64,000 bases of DNA from JBFJKD01 sp041600415 (GTDB lineage: Bacteria; Pseudomonadota; Gammaproteobacteria; Pseudomonadales; Porticoccaceae): positions 1 to 64,000 of the forward strand of contig JBFIKF010000001.1 in the NCBI GenBank assembly GCA_041600415.1, written 5' to 3'. This document shows positions 53,437 through 62,521 of the stretch, piece by piece. Position 1 is the first letter of the stretch; the number at the start of each line of letters is the position of its first letter. Under the pieces are notes generated by a model that saw only the letters and a list, made by a program, of their open reading frames with translations, was not told the origin of the DNA and ran no database searches. The position numbers and the translations under genes are program-made.

Positions 53437-54929
53437 AGCACGTCCCCCGATGACCTGTCTGCCGTCACAACCATGGCGGCGGCGCGAAACAGTGCCTGAG
53501 CCTTGTTCATCGTTTCCTGCCATTCGAGTTGCGGCACCGAGTCTGCGACCACACCACCACCTGCCTGCACGTGCAATATGCCGTCCTTAATCACACCGGT
53601 ACGAATCGCAATGGCGGTATCCATATTGCCATTCCAGGCCAGATAGCCAACCGCCCCACCATAGATACCGCGTTTGACTGGCTCTACTTCATCGATAATT
53701 TCCATCGCGCGAATTTTTGGGGCGCCGCTCAGGGTGCCCGCTGGCAGTGTGGCGCGCAGCACATCGATCGCCGTGGTGCCTGCTTCAACTTCACCGGTAA
53801 CGTTGGAGGTAATATGCATCACGTGGGAAAAGCGTTCCACAATCATCTTTTCCGTCAACTTGACAGTGCCGGTGCGCGCCACCCGCCCCACATCGTTGCG
53901 TCCGAGGTCGATCAACATCAGGTGCTCGGCAATTTCCTTGGGGTCGGCCAGCAATTCCTGCTCCAACGCCAGGTCTTCGACCTCATCGCGGCCGCGTCGG
54001 CGGGTGCCAGCTATGGGCCGCACCGTAACCCGTCCGTCTTCGAGATGGGCGAGTATTTCCGGCGAGGAACCGACAATCTGAAATTTTCCCAGATCGAGAA
54101 AATACAGGTACGGGGAAGGATTCAAGCAGCGCAGCGCGCGATACAGGTTGACCGGTTCAGCCTGAAACGGTGCCGACAGGCGTTGCGATGGCACCACCTG
54201 CATCACATCACCCGCAAGCACATACGCTTTGATATGCTCCACCACCTCTTCATAACGCTGCTGTCCAAAACTCGAACTAAACGCAGAATCCGGCAACCCA
54301 GGGGCATCCAATGCAATCTTGCCCAGCTCGGGTAGCGGCACACGCAGGCCTGCTTCGAGCTGGTCCAGCCTGGTTTGCGCCTGCTTCCAGGCAGCAGGTT
54401 GTGTGGGATCGGCGTGCACTACAAAAATCAATTTGCCCAGTAAATTGTCGAACACCAGCACTTCGTCGGACACCATCAACAAAATGTCCGGCACCCCGAG
54501 GGTATCGGGTGGGCAGCTCGCGGCCAATCGCGGCTCCACATAACGCACGGTGTCGTAACCAAAATAGCCCACCAGACCGCCGGTAAATCGCGGTAGCCCC
54601 GGTAGTTGCGGCATATGGAAGCGGGCGTGAAACTGTTCCACCTCTCCGAGGGGGTCGTCGGTTACGCGGCTGACCTCCACCTGGCCGTCCCGCTCGATGG
54701 ATAACTGATTGCCCTGAATTTTAAGCACGGTGGCACAGGGCAGGCCGATCAGGGAATACCGCCCCCACTTTTCACCGCCCTGTACCGATTCCAACAGGTA
54801 GGTATAGCGGCCGCGGGCCAATTTGAGGTAACAGGATAGCGGTGTTTCGAGGTCGGCAAGTACTTCGCGCACCACCGGAATTCGGCTGTAGTTCAGTGCG
54901 GCCAGTTCGGCAAATTGTTCAGGCGTCAT
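53433..54929 (-). CDS. trpE: Anthranilate synthase component I
   Basis: This 498-residue chorismate-utilising enzyme makes anthranilate with TrpG. The LLESVQGGEKWGRYSLIG segment is the tryptophan feedback site. The catalytic region includes PSPYLYFLDLG, RPIAGTRRRG, LIDLGRNDVGRV and GTLSGAPKIRAMEIIDE. Two ATG codons lie two codons apart. The second (54929) has AAGGA at proper spacing and is chosen. No leader peptide rich in Trp codons or attenuator was found in the 195 bases upstream. Confidence 0.96.
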   Translation of the reverse strand: MTPEQFAELAALNYSRIPVVREVLADLETPLSCYLKLARGRYTYLLESVQGGEKWGRYSLIGLPCATVLKIQGNQLSIERDGQVEVSRVTDDPLGEVEQFHARFHMPQLPGLPRFTGGLVGYFGYDTVRYVEPRLAASCPPDTLGVPDILLMVSDEVLVFDNLLGKLIFVVHADPTQPAAWKQAQTRLDQLEAGLRVPLPELGKIALDAPGLPDSAFSSSFGQQRYEEVVEHIKAYVLAGDVMQVVPSQRLSAPFQAEPVNLYRALRCLNPSPYLYFLDLGKFQIVGSSPEILAHLEDGRVTVRPIAGTRRRGRDEVEDLALEQELLADPKEIAEHLMLIDLGRNDVGRVARTGTVKLTEKMIVERFSHVMHITSNVTGEVEAGTTAIDVLRATLPAGTLSGAPKIRAMEIIDEVEPVKRGIYGGAVGYLAWNGNMDTAIAIRTGVIKDGILHVQAGGGVVADSVPQLEWQETMNKAQALFRAAAMVVTADRSSGDVL

Positions 54930-55124
54930 AGCCATTCCTTAATATGAACGCTTAACTATCGGGGAAATTATTGAGGTGTGCCACAGCGGCACAGGGGATT
55001 ACCCGCGTGGCCATCGCCAGCGGGCAAAGGAAGAAATGTTTTGAATCCGATTGCCGAAAATCACCAGAAACTCCAACTGTGAGGCACGCATTCTAATCGA
55101 TTTGCTCAATTCGGAAAACCACCC

Positions 55125-55793
55125 TCAGGCAACTGCTAACGCCGCGCGCATGGCTGCAATCGCAGCGGCGTAATCTGGCGCGCCAAAAATTGCCGAGCCC
55201 GCGACAAAAGTGTCGGCCCCCGCTGCGGCGATTTCGCCAATATTGGCGGCGGTAACACCGCCGTCCACCTGCAGGCGTATGCGGCAGCCACTGTCGTCGA
55301 TTAACGCGCGTGCTTCGCGCAGCTTGGCGAGGGTTGCTGGAATAAATTTTTGGCCACCGAACCCGGGATTAACAGACATCAGCAACAGGATATCCAGTTT
55401 GTCGAGCACATGGCGCACTGCTTGCAAACCAGTGGCGGGGTTCAGAACCAAACCAGTTTTGCACCCCAGCTCCCGCGCCAGTTGCAAAGAGCGATCGACG
55501 TGTCGGGACGCCTCGGGATGAAACGTAATCCAGGAGGCCCCGGCCTCAGCGAACATACGAATCAGATCGTCGACGGGCTCGACCATCAAATGCACATCAA
55601 TCGGTGCACTGACCCCGTAGTTGCGCAACGCCTGGCACACCATGGGGCCAATCGTGAGGTTGGGGACGTAGTGGTTATCCATCACATCGAAGTGCACCAT
55701 ATCGGCCCCAGCGGCCAGTACGGCGTCCACCTCTGGCCCGAGGCGGGCAAAATCCGCGGATAGAATCGAAGGAGCAATAAGGTAATCTTTCAT
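55125..55793 (-). CDS. rpe: Ribulose-phosphate 3-epimerase
   Basis: This TIM-barrel epimerase of the pentose phosphate pathway is 222 residues from the ATG at 55793 (MKDYLIAPSILSADFARLG). Metal and catalytic residues lie in VHFDVMDNHYVPNLTIGP, DVHLMVEPVDDLI, MSVNPGFGGQKFIP and QVDGGVTAANIGE. The frame is open to 55832, and an ATG at 55805 with GGAG upstream is a possible alternative start. The gph phosphatase gene that often sits between rpe and trpE is absent. Confidence 0.95.
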   Translation of the reverse strand: MKDYLIAPSILSADFARLGPEVDAVLAAGADMVHFDVMDNHYVPNLTIGPMVCQALRNYGVSAPIDVHLMVEPVDDLIRMFAEAGASWITFHPEASRHVDRSLQLARELGCKTGLVLNPATGLQAVRHVLDKLDILLLMSVNPGFGGQKFIPATLAKLREARALIDDSGCRIRLQVDGGVTAANIGEIAAAGADTFVAGSAIFGAPDYAAAIAAMRAALAVA

Positions 55794-56002
55794 ATCCGAA
55801 CCCATTTTTAAGCGCTCCACTATGCCGAACAAGGCTCAGGGGTGCAACACCAACCCACTACGCAAAACGTCATACCGGGTATTGCACCGGCGTTAACCTG
55901 TTGGTGAATCGGCGGCCATCTGCGATCATTATGCTTACCCCAGAATACTGGTTTTTCGCCATATTTTTGCGCAGCAATTGCGTCACCAGGAAAATACTTG
56001 TT

Positions 56003-57040
56003 ATGCCCGCAACCGCATCCCCAGTTACCGCAGTGCCCATTAGCGCACAGACGCTGGACACCATTGCTGGCCAACTGCCGCAACTTTCATTTGATGCCGC
56101 ACGGGACGCGGTAGTTACCGCACCCGCGCGGGAATATTTACGCCACTATAATCTGCCTGAAGAGCGCACGCCGACTCGGGACGACCGCGCTCCCGCCACG
56201 CATTACCCGCAAACCGAAGATCGGCCCCCAATAGAGTGCATTCATCGCTGGGGAACTTTGCATACCGGCGACTATACGATCGCCTGCCACTACTGGCACC
56301 CTGTGGTGGCCGCCAGGGGCACGGTATTTCTGGTACATGGGTACTTTGATCACGTTGGTCTGTATGGGCATTTGGTGCGCTATCTACTCGCCCGGGACTA
56401 TTCCGTGGTCGCCTTTGATTTGCCCGGTCATGGCCTGTCCAGTGGCGAGCGGGTCAGTATTGCCAGCTTCGATCACTACGCGGAAGTTTTCGAAGCGGTG
56501 TTGCAACATGCCGCCACGCACTTTCCCCGTCCGTGGCACGCGGTGGGTCAAAGCACTGGCGGGGCAATTATTCTTAAATACCTGTTGGAGCACCGGGAGC
56601 CCGCGCCGCAATTTGCTCGGATTGCCTTACTGGCACCGTTAATTCACCCCTACCGTTGGCGCTGGAATAAGCTGGTGTACCTGGCGGCGCATCGCTTCAT
56701 CGAGCGCATTGGCCGAACATTCGTCGTCAACTCCGGCAATCGTGCTTTTCTTCAGTTTTTGTCCGGTCGGGATCCCCTGCAGGATCGTTATATACCTCTT
56801 GAATGGATCGGTGCCATGAAACGCTGGACCGAACACTTTCGCCACCTGCCAACCAACCCCTTTCCGGTGTGTATTGTGCAGGGCGACAAGGACACTACTC
56901 TTGACTGGCGCTACAACCTGAAAGCGCTGGCGCACAAGCTGCCCAACGCAAAAATTCATATCGTGCCCGGCGCCCGCCACCATCTGGCGAATGAAACACC
57001 CGAGCTACGACGCCAGATTTTTGCCGCGATGGAATTGTAA
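56003..57040 (+). CDS. Alpha/beta hydrolase (monoacylglycerol lipase-like)
   Basis: This 345-residue hydrolase of the Hydrolase_4 group has the oxyanion region GTVFLVHGYFDHVGLYGH, nucleophile Ser in VGQSTGGAIILKYL, and acid and base in VQGDKDTTLDW and GARHHLANE. It resembles lysophospholipase L2 and monoacylglycerol lipases. No signal peptide is seen. The frame is open to a TTG at 55901; the ATG at 56003 with AGGA upstream is chosen, with moderate certainty. It converges on serA. Confidence 0.83.
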   Translation: MPATASPVTAVPISAQTLDTIAGQLPQLSFDAARDAVVTAPAREYLRHYNLPEERTPTRDDRAPATHYPQTEDRPPIECIHRWGTLHTGDYTIACHYWHPVVAARGTVFLVHGYFDHVGLYGHLVRYLLARDYSVVAFDLPGHGLSSGERVSIASFDHYAEVFEAVLQHAATHFPRPWHAVGQSTGGAIILKYLLEHREPAPQFARIALLAPLIHPYRWRWNKLVYLAAHRFIERIGRTFVVNSGNRAFLQFLSGRDPLQDRYIPLEWIGAMKRWTEHFRHLPTNPFPVCIVQGDKDTTLDWRYNLKALAHKLPNAKIHIVPGARHHLANETPELRRQIFAAMEL

Positions 57041-57057
57041 ACAACAACGCTAAACTG

Positions 57058-58287
57058 TTAAAAAAGAACGCGGCAGCGCACCGTGCCATTAATCGCTTTC
57101 AATTCCTGTAACGCCCGCTCGCTGTACTCCGCATCAATATCCACCACCACGTAGCCAATCTGTTCGTTAGTCTGTAAATATTGCCCGCTGATATTGATAC
57201 CGTTGGACGAAAATACCTGGTTTATAGCGCTTAATATCCCCGGCACGTTGCGATGTACATGCAGCAGCCGGTGGGAGCCGGCGTGTGGTGGCAACGCCAC
57301 CTGGGGAAAATTGACCGCGCTGATGGTAGTACCGTTATCGCTGTACTTGACCAGCTTTTCCGCGACTTCAGCGCCAATGTTTTCCTGAGCCTCTTCGGTG
57401 GATCCGCCGATATGAGGGGTAAGAATGACGTTGTCAAAGGCGCGCAGTGGCGAGAGAAATTCTTCGCTGTTGGATTTTGGTTCCGCGGGAAAAACGTCGA
57501 GCGCCGCGCCTCCCAGATGGCGATCTGCTAGCGCCTCGCACAGAGCATCGATCTCCACGACCTGGCCCCGCGCCGCATTGATCAATATCGCCCCAGGCTT
57601 CATCGCCCGCAACTGTTCGGCGCCCATCATATAGCGCGTTGCCGCTGTGTCGGGCACATGTAACGAGACCACGTCGCTGTCCCGCAACAGCGCATTCAGG
57701 CTGCCCACCTGAGCGGCGTTGCCCAGCGGCAGGCGCGTCACCACGTCGTAAAAACGCACCCGCATACCCATGGCTTCGGCGAGCACGCTGACCTGGCTGC
57801 CAATATTGCCGTAACCGATAATGCCCAGAGTTTTACCACGGGCTTCGTAGGATTGGTCGGCGGACTTTAACCAGATGCCGTTGTGCGCATTGGCATTTTT
57901 CTCAGGAATGCCGCGCATCAACATAATGGCTTCTGCTACCACCAGCTCGGCTACGCTGCGGGTATTGGAATAGGGTGCGTTAAATACAACCACGCCATGT
58001 TCGATGGCCGCCTGCAAATCTACCTGGTTGGTTCCGATGCAAAAACACCCGACGCCAATCAACTTATCCGCCGCTGCAAACACCTGACGCGTCAGTTGGG
58101 TGCGGGATCGAATGCCGACAAAATGTACGCCTTTGATTTTTTCCAGCAGCGCCTCTTCCGGTAATGCGGTTTTCAGGCACCCCACTTCGCCGTATCCCGC
58201 TGCCGCGAAAGTTTCGCGAGCGGACGCGCTAACCCCCTCGAGCAGGAGAATGCGAATCTTCGATTTATCAAGGGACAAGCTTGCCAT
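57058..58287 (-). CDS. serA: D-3-phosphoglycerate dehydrogenase
   Basis: This 409-residue enzyme catalyses the first committed step of serine synthesis. The NAD-binding motif is KTLGIIGYGNIGSQVSVLAE, and the catalytic His-Glu region includes NVILTPHIGGSTEEAQENIG. A C-terminal ACT domain (about 335-409, RNVPGILSAINQVFSSNGIN) suggests serine feedback, as in E. coli SerA. The open frame reaches 58404, but the ATG at 58287 gives the family length. It is divergent from the D-2-hydroxyglutarate dehydrogenase gene, its functional partner. Confidence 0.96.
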   Translation of the reverse strand: MASLSLDKSKIRILLLEGVSASARETFAAAGYGEVGCLKTALPEEALLEKIKGVHFVGIRSRTQLTRQVFAAADKLIGVGCFCIGTNQVDLQAAIEHGVVVFNAPYSNTRSVAELVVAEAIMLMRGIPEKNANAHNGIWLKSADQSYEARGKTLGIIGYGNIGSQVSVLAEAMGMRVRFYDVVTRLPLGNAAQVGSLNALLRDSDVVSLHVPDTAATRYMMGAEQLRAMKPGAILINAARGQVVEIDALCEALADRHLGGAALDVFPAEPKSNSEEFLSPLRAFDNVILTPHIGGSTEEAQENIGAEVAEKLVKYSDNGTTISAVNFPQVALPPHAGSHRLLHVHRNVPGILSAINQVFSSNGINISGQYLQTNEQIGYVVVDIDAEYSERALQELKAINGTVRCRVLF

Positions 58288-58311
58288 AGGATGGAAACTC
58301 TCAGCGCACTG

Positions 58312-58344
58312 AAAAAAAGGGCCGCTATGATACCATAGCGCCCT
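58312..58344 (-). promoter_or_regulatory. Hairpin with T-run in the serA leader
   Basis: AGGGCCGCTATG (58318-58329), loop ATAC, then CATAGCGCCCT (58334-58344) form an almost perfect stem with one bulged C. Read toward serA, the stem is followed by seven T (complement of 58318-58312), 24 bases before the ATG. This has the form of an intrinsic terminator or attenuator inside the serA 5' region. It could equally be an operator for the divergent pair, whose intergenic gap is only 87 bases. Confidence 0.45.
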
Positions 58345-58374
58345 GTAATCCTCCCTGCCGAGACACCCGCGACG

Positions 58375-59790
58375 ATGAATGAAACTGCTTCGATCCAATC
58401 GCACCTGTCCCCATCGCAGCTGACCCAGCTAGCCGCCATCGTCGGCGAGCGCTACATTCTCACCGACCCCAGCAGCTTGCATAAATACGGAGTCGACCGC
58501 ACCAGCGTATGGCAACCGAATCCCTGTGCGGTGGTGTTGCCTAACAGTACTGCGCAGGTGCAGGCGGTCGTCCAAATGGCCAATCAGGAGCGACTGGCAG
58601 TAGTACCCTCCGGCGGGCGCACTGGCTTGAGCGGCGGCGCGGTGGCATGCAATGGCGAGCTGGTACTCGCCCTCGATCGTATGAACCACATTATGGATTG
58701 CAACCCGGTCGATCAAACGATTACCTGTCAGGCGGGCGTGATCACCGAACAGCTACAGCATTTTGCCGCGGATCAAAATTTATTCTACCCGGTGGATTTT
58801 GCTTCCGCGGGGTCCAGCCAGATCGGTGGCAATATCGCTACCAACGCTGGTGGCATTCGCGTCATCCGCTACGGTATGACCCGCGACTGGGTGCGCGGCC
58901 TGACCGTGGTCACCGGCAACGGTGAACTGCTGACCCTCAATAAGGGACTGATCAAAAATAATACGGGCTACGACTTTCGACATCTCTTTATCGGTTCCGA
59001 AGGCACCCTGGGTATTATCTGCGAAGCGACCCTGGCGCTACTGCCACCGCCAACGGATACCCGTGTGATGGTCCTGGGTATCACCAGCTTTCCCGCGATC
59101 ATGGAGGTGTTGCGCACTTTTAATCGCACCGTAACACTGACCGCTTTTGAATTTTTGTCGGACCTCGCACTGCAAAAGGTTATGGCTCACCAACAACTGG
59201 CGGCCCCTTTTGACAGCCGCGCGCCTTTCTATGCGGTACTCGAATTTGAGCACGGCGATGCAAACGCCCTCGATACCGCCACGGCATCCTTCGAACACTG
59301 TGTTGAACAGGGCTGGGTGACGGACGGCGTGGTCAGCCAGAGTATGACGCAGGCCAAAAATCTGTGGCGATTACGGGAAGACATTTCCGAAACATTGTCA
59401 TTTTCAAAGCCGTACAAAAATGATATTTCAGTTTGCGTGTCGCGGATGCCGGCTTTTTTGCAGGAAGTGGACACCCTCGCAGCACACAGCTATCCAGATT
59501 TTGAGGTTGTCTGGTACGGTCATATCGGCGATGGCAACCTGCACCTCAATATACTCAAACCCGAAGCGCTAACCGTCGAAGAATTTACCGAACGCTGCTC
59601 GGGGGTGAGTGAACAGGTTTCCGCCCTCGTGCAAAAATACGACGGCAGTATTTCCGCGGAACACGGTGTGGGGCTGCTGAAAAAACATTACCTGGGGTAT
59701 ACCCGCAGCGCAGCGGAAATTGCGATCATGGTGCAACTGAAACGTATTTTTGATCCCAATGGGTTGATGAACCCCGGCAAAATAGTCTGA
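58375..59790 (+). CDS. FAD-linked D-2-hydroxyglutarate dehydrogenase
   Basis: This is a 471-residue FAD-binding oxidase of the vanillyl-alcohol-oxidase fold. The FAD region is VVPSGGRTGLSGGAVACNGE, with SQIGGNIATNAGGIRVIRYG and the C-terminal VWYGHIGDGNLHLNIL and SAEHGVGLLKKHYL. In Pseudomonas the D-2-hydroxyglutarate dehydrogenase is divergent from serA and removes the 2-hydroxyglutarate that SerA makes from 2-oxoglutarate while regenerating NAD+. The same arrangement here supports this function over a generic glycolate oxidase subunit. Confidence 0.88.
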   Translation: MNETASIQSHLSPSQLTQLAAIVGERYILTDPSSLHKYGVDRTSVWQPNPCAVVLPNSTAQVQAVVQMANQERLAVVPSGGRTGLSGGAVACNGELVLALDRMNHIMDCNPVDQTITCQAGVITEQLQHFAADQNLFYPVDFASAGSSQIGGNIATNAGGIRVIRYGMTRDWVRGLTVVTGNGELLTLNKGLIKNNTGYDFRHLFIGSEGTLGIICEATLALLPPPTDTRVMVLGITSFPAIMEVLRTFNRTVTLTAFEFLSDLALQKVMAHQQLAAPFDSRAPFYAVLEFEHGDANALDTATASFEHCVEQGWVTDGVVSQSMTQAKNLWRLREDISETLSFSKPYKNDISVCVSRMPAFLQEVDTLAAHSYPDFEVVWYGHIGDGNLHLNILKPEALTVEEFTERCSGVSEQVSALVQKYDGSISAEHGVGLLKKHYLGYTRSAAEIAIMVQLKRIFDPNGLMNPGKIV

Positions 59791-59832
59791 CATTCTGCCA
59801 AGGATTAGTTTTTTAACTGAGGGCACGGGATA

Positions 59833-60507
59833 ATGAATTACAAACATCGGTACCTGGACGGCACTGCCTGTACCCTTCCAGTTGGAAAAGCCGTATGCGT
59901 TGGCCTGAATTATGCTGCACATGTGGCGGAAATGAATAGCCAGCGCAGCGAGGAACCGCTGCTATTTATCAAACCCACCACCGCGCTATGCCATTTGTCC
60001 GATCCCATCGACATTCCGCAAGGGCTCGGCGCCTGCCATTTTGAAACCGAAATGACCATTCTGATCGGCACAACACTCCAGCACTGCGACGCACACAGCG
60101 CGCGGAAGGGGATAGCCGGAATTGGCGTGGCCCTCGATTTGACGCTACGGGACTTGCAGAACCAATTAAAAAAAGCCGGGCAACCCTGGGAAAAATCCAA
60201 GGGCTGGGATGGCGCCTGTCCAACATCGCCATTTCTAAAACCCGAATTAGTGCCAGACCTGCAGAACGTGCGCCTGCAATTACGCCAGAACGGTGAACTG
60301 CGACAGGACGGCAGCACCGCCCAGATGTTGACCCCGGTCCTCGAACTAATTTGTTATATCAGTCAATTCTTTACCTTACTGCCCGGCGACCTGGTACTCA
60401 CTGGCACGCCAGCGGGGGTCGGGCCGATTCAATCGGGAGATCACCTGGAAGCGGAACTGGTGGGCTTACTCAAGGTTGGTGCTGGTAGTATTAACGCCCG
60501 CCAGTAA
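59833..60507 (+). CDS. Fumarylacetoacetate hydrolase family protein (YcgM-like)
   Basis: This is a 224-residue FAH-fold hydrolase. Metal ligands lie in CHFETEMTILIG (Glu pair) and IGVALDLTLRDLQ (Asp), with VCVGLNYAAHVAEM near the start and a C-terminal GDLVLTGTPAGVGPIQ. Family members cleave C-C bonds of acylpyruvates or decarboxylate oxaloacetate. It lies 42 bases after the D-2-hydroxyglutarate dehydrogenase gene and may share its transcript. Its end overlaps that of the convergent epimerase gene by 17 bases. Confidence 0.88.
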   Translation: MNYKHRYLDGTACTLPVGKAVCVGLNYAAHVAEMNSQRSEEPLLFIKPTTALCHLSDPIDIPQGLGACHFETEMTILIGTTLQHCDAHSARKGIAGIGVALDLTLRDLQNQLKKAGQPWEKSKGWDGACPTSPFLKPELVPDLQNVRLQLRQNGELRQDGSTAQMLTPVLELICYISQFFTLLPGDLVLTGTPAGVGPIQSGDHLEAELVGLLKVGAGSINARQ

Positions 60508-61540
60508 CCGAAGCCGGGGCAATATGTCCCCATTCAATCATGTCGGTTATCGCGGCGTGAATACTTGCGCGCACTGGGCGAAATTCAATACCGAGGTCTC
60601 GACAAATTTTCTTGTTTGAAATCCGCATGGTCTTGCCGATATGGGAGCGAATAAAATCTCCGGCGCCTTTCGGCTGTGTGTACGAAGCCAATTTCATCAG
60701 CAGCGTACCCGCAGCGCCGCTCATATCAAGCTTCGGCAATTTATAATCCTGATAACCCGATTCGCCCAGAAATGTTACCAGCTCGGCCATAGCCATCCCG
60801 TCACTACAAGTGATGTAACGTCCCTGTGCGGCGGTCGACGTCAGCGCCAGACGATGCGCTTTGGCGACGTCCCGCACATCCACCATGCAGAAATTTAGCG
60901 CCATAATTCCTGGATAGACACCCGCCAGCATATCGCTCAGAATTTTATTACTTTCGTTTAGCGCAGGCCCCAGCGCAGGTCCAATTACCACACACGGATT
61001 AATGGCTACTAGATCAAAGGTGGCGTCGTGCTGCTCAACAAATTTCCATGCCGCCTGCTCGGCCTGAGTTTTAGAATAAAAATAAGCGTTACGTTTTAAA
61101 GATGATTTTTTATTCCAGTCCTCCTCGGTAAATATTTTATCGTTATCTGGCTCATCGGTAACCGCCGCCAGGGAAGATGTCAGCACGACTCTGCGTACCG
61201 ACCCCGCCCTGCGCGCCGCGCGCAACACATTCAACGTGCCCTGCACAGCGGGTTCGACGATTTCAACTTGCGGATTTTCGACTTTTAGTAGGTAGGGGCT
61301 GGCCGTGTGGATGACATAATCACATCCGCTCACCGCCGCGTCGTAAGCATCGTCGTCCTGCAAACTTGCCGAAAATAATTGCAATCCTTTTGCGGCGCCT
61401 GGAAGTTTTAGTAACCATTCGTGCTCTGCGCCCAACGACCGCACCGTGCCGTGAACGCGATAACCATTCTCCAGCATCTCGCGCACGATCTGCGCACCGA
61501 TAAATCCGTTGCTACCAGTCACACACACTTGCGCGGTCAC
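60491..61540 (-). CDS. NAD(P)-dependent extended SDR (dihydroflavonol reductase-like)
   Basis: This is a 349-residue Rossmann oxidoreductase. VCVTGSNGFIGAQIVREML is the cofactor site, VIHTASPYLL follows, then SSLAAVTD and the catalytic YSKTQAEQAAW (Tyr-x-x-x-Lys spacing Y-F-Y-S-K), and AINPCVVIGPALGP. The family includes dihydroflavonol reductases, cinnamoyl-CoA reductases and 3-beta-hydroxysteroid dehydrogenases; the substrate is unknown. It is part of a run of minus-strand catabolic-looking genes. Confidence 0.85.
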   Translation of the reverse strand: MTAQVCVTGSNGFIGAQIVREMLENGYRVHGTVRSLGAEHEWLLKLPGAAKGLQLFSASLQDDDAYDAAVSGCDYVIHTASPYLLKVENPQVEIVEPAVQGTLNVLRAARRAGSVRRVVLTSSLAAVTDEPDNDKIFTEEDWNKKSSLKRNAYFYSKTQAEQAAWKFVEQHDATFDLVAINPCVVIGPALGPALNESNKILSDMLAGVYPGIMALNFCMVDVRDVAKAHRLALTSTAAQGRYITCSDGMAMAELVTFLGESGYQDYKLPKLDMSGAAGTLLMKLASYTQPKGAGDFIRSHIGKTMRISNKKICRDLGIEFRPVRASIHAAITDMIEWGHIAPASVTGGR

Positions 61541-61603
61541 TGAGACGGTCCTCGACTCAATGTCAAATCTGGTGGTCGGTGGACGAAGTTGCCGCCATCA
61601 ACA

Positions 61604-62464
61604 CTAATCCGCCAAAAACGACAATGTCAGTTTATTGAATTTTTCCGCGTGTTCCCACTGTGCCCAGTGTCCGCACTTGCTGAACACATGTAAGTCCGCA
61701 TCCGGAATGCCCCACAAAAACTTAAGCCCGTGATCGAGCGGCACAAAACGGTCATCCCTGCCCCATATGATCATGGTGCGGGCTTGCACCTCAGACATCC
61801 GCGGGCTGAAATCGGTCACGATTTTCGGTGCCTTCGCGATACTTTTCATAAAGTTTTCCAGATGCTCTGGCTTGCGCATCATGTTTTCGTAACGTCCCTG
61901 AATTAACTCGTCACTCATCAAGGATGAATCGTAAACAAACACCTGAATCATTTTTTTTAACAGCTCAAGGGATGGATTCTGATACAGCGCCACCAACAGC
62001 TTGATGCCTTCCAGCGGCATGGGGGAAAAGAGGCTTTGACCGCCGCCACCGGCGCCCATCAGCACCATCTTAGCGAGGCGATCCGGATACGCTAACGCGA
62101 AGCTGAGGGCCGTGGCGCCACCCATGGAATTACCCACCAGATGCGCTTTTTCAATACCCAACTCATCCATCAATCCCTTCACGGCTTCTGCATTGAGGAC
62201 ATCCCGCGGCTTGTCGGCCACCACGGCGTCGGACTTATTGAAGCCAGGACAATCCAGTAAAATGGTTCGATAGTGGGCCGCAAAAGCGTCCACATTACGG
62301 GAAAAATTGCTCCACCCTGCAGCACCGGGCCCCCCACCGTGCAGCATAATGACGGTCTCTCCGCTACCCGCTTCGTTGTAATGCAAATTCAGGCCTATGT
62401 TTTTGGCGCGAACCATTTTGCTGGTATTTTCTTCGGTTAACGTTGCCACTTTTGGTATCTCCAT
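61604..62464 (-). CDS. Meta-cleavage-product-type alpha/beta hydrolase (BphD/HsaD-like)
   Basis: This is a 286-residue hydrolase. MLHGGGPGAAGWSNFSRN is the characteristic oxyanion segment of C-C bond hydrolases acting on ring-cleavage products. The triad is Ser in LVGNSMGGATALSFAL, Asp in WGRDDRFVPLDHGL and His in CGHWAQWEHAEKF. BphD, MhpC, HsaD and TesD share all of these. The presence of SDR neighbours suggests catabolism of an aromatic or steroid-derived compound; no extradiol dioxygenase is in the window. Confidence 0.85.
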   Translation of the reverse strand: MEIPKVATLTEENTSKMVRAKNIGLNLHYNEAGSGETVIMLHGGGPGAAGWSNFSRNVDAFAAHYRTILLDCPGFNKSDAVVADKPRDVLNAEAVKGLMDELGIEKAHLVGNSMGGATALSFALAYPDRLAKMVLMGAGGGGQSLFSPMPLEGIKLLVALYQNPSLELLKKMIQVFVYDSSLMSDELIQGRYENMMRKPEHLENFMKSIAKAPKIVTDFSPRMSEVQARTMIIWGRDDRFVPLDHGLKFLWGIPDADLHVFSKCGHWAQWEHAEKFNKLTLSFLAD

Positions 62465-62521
62465 TTTTAGTTAAAAACTGTGTGCGCCGCTTACATTCTC
62501 GATTTACTATTGAGCCTGCTT

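Noticed and set aside
58288..58404. 39-codon N-terminal extension of SerA
   Set aside because: It would run through the divergent control region and the start of the neighbouring gene; the ATG at 58287 gives the normal length.
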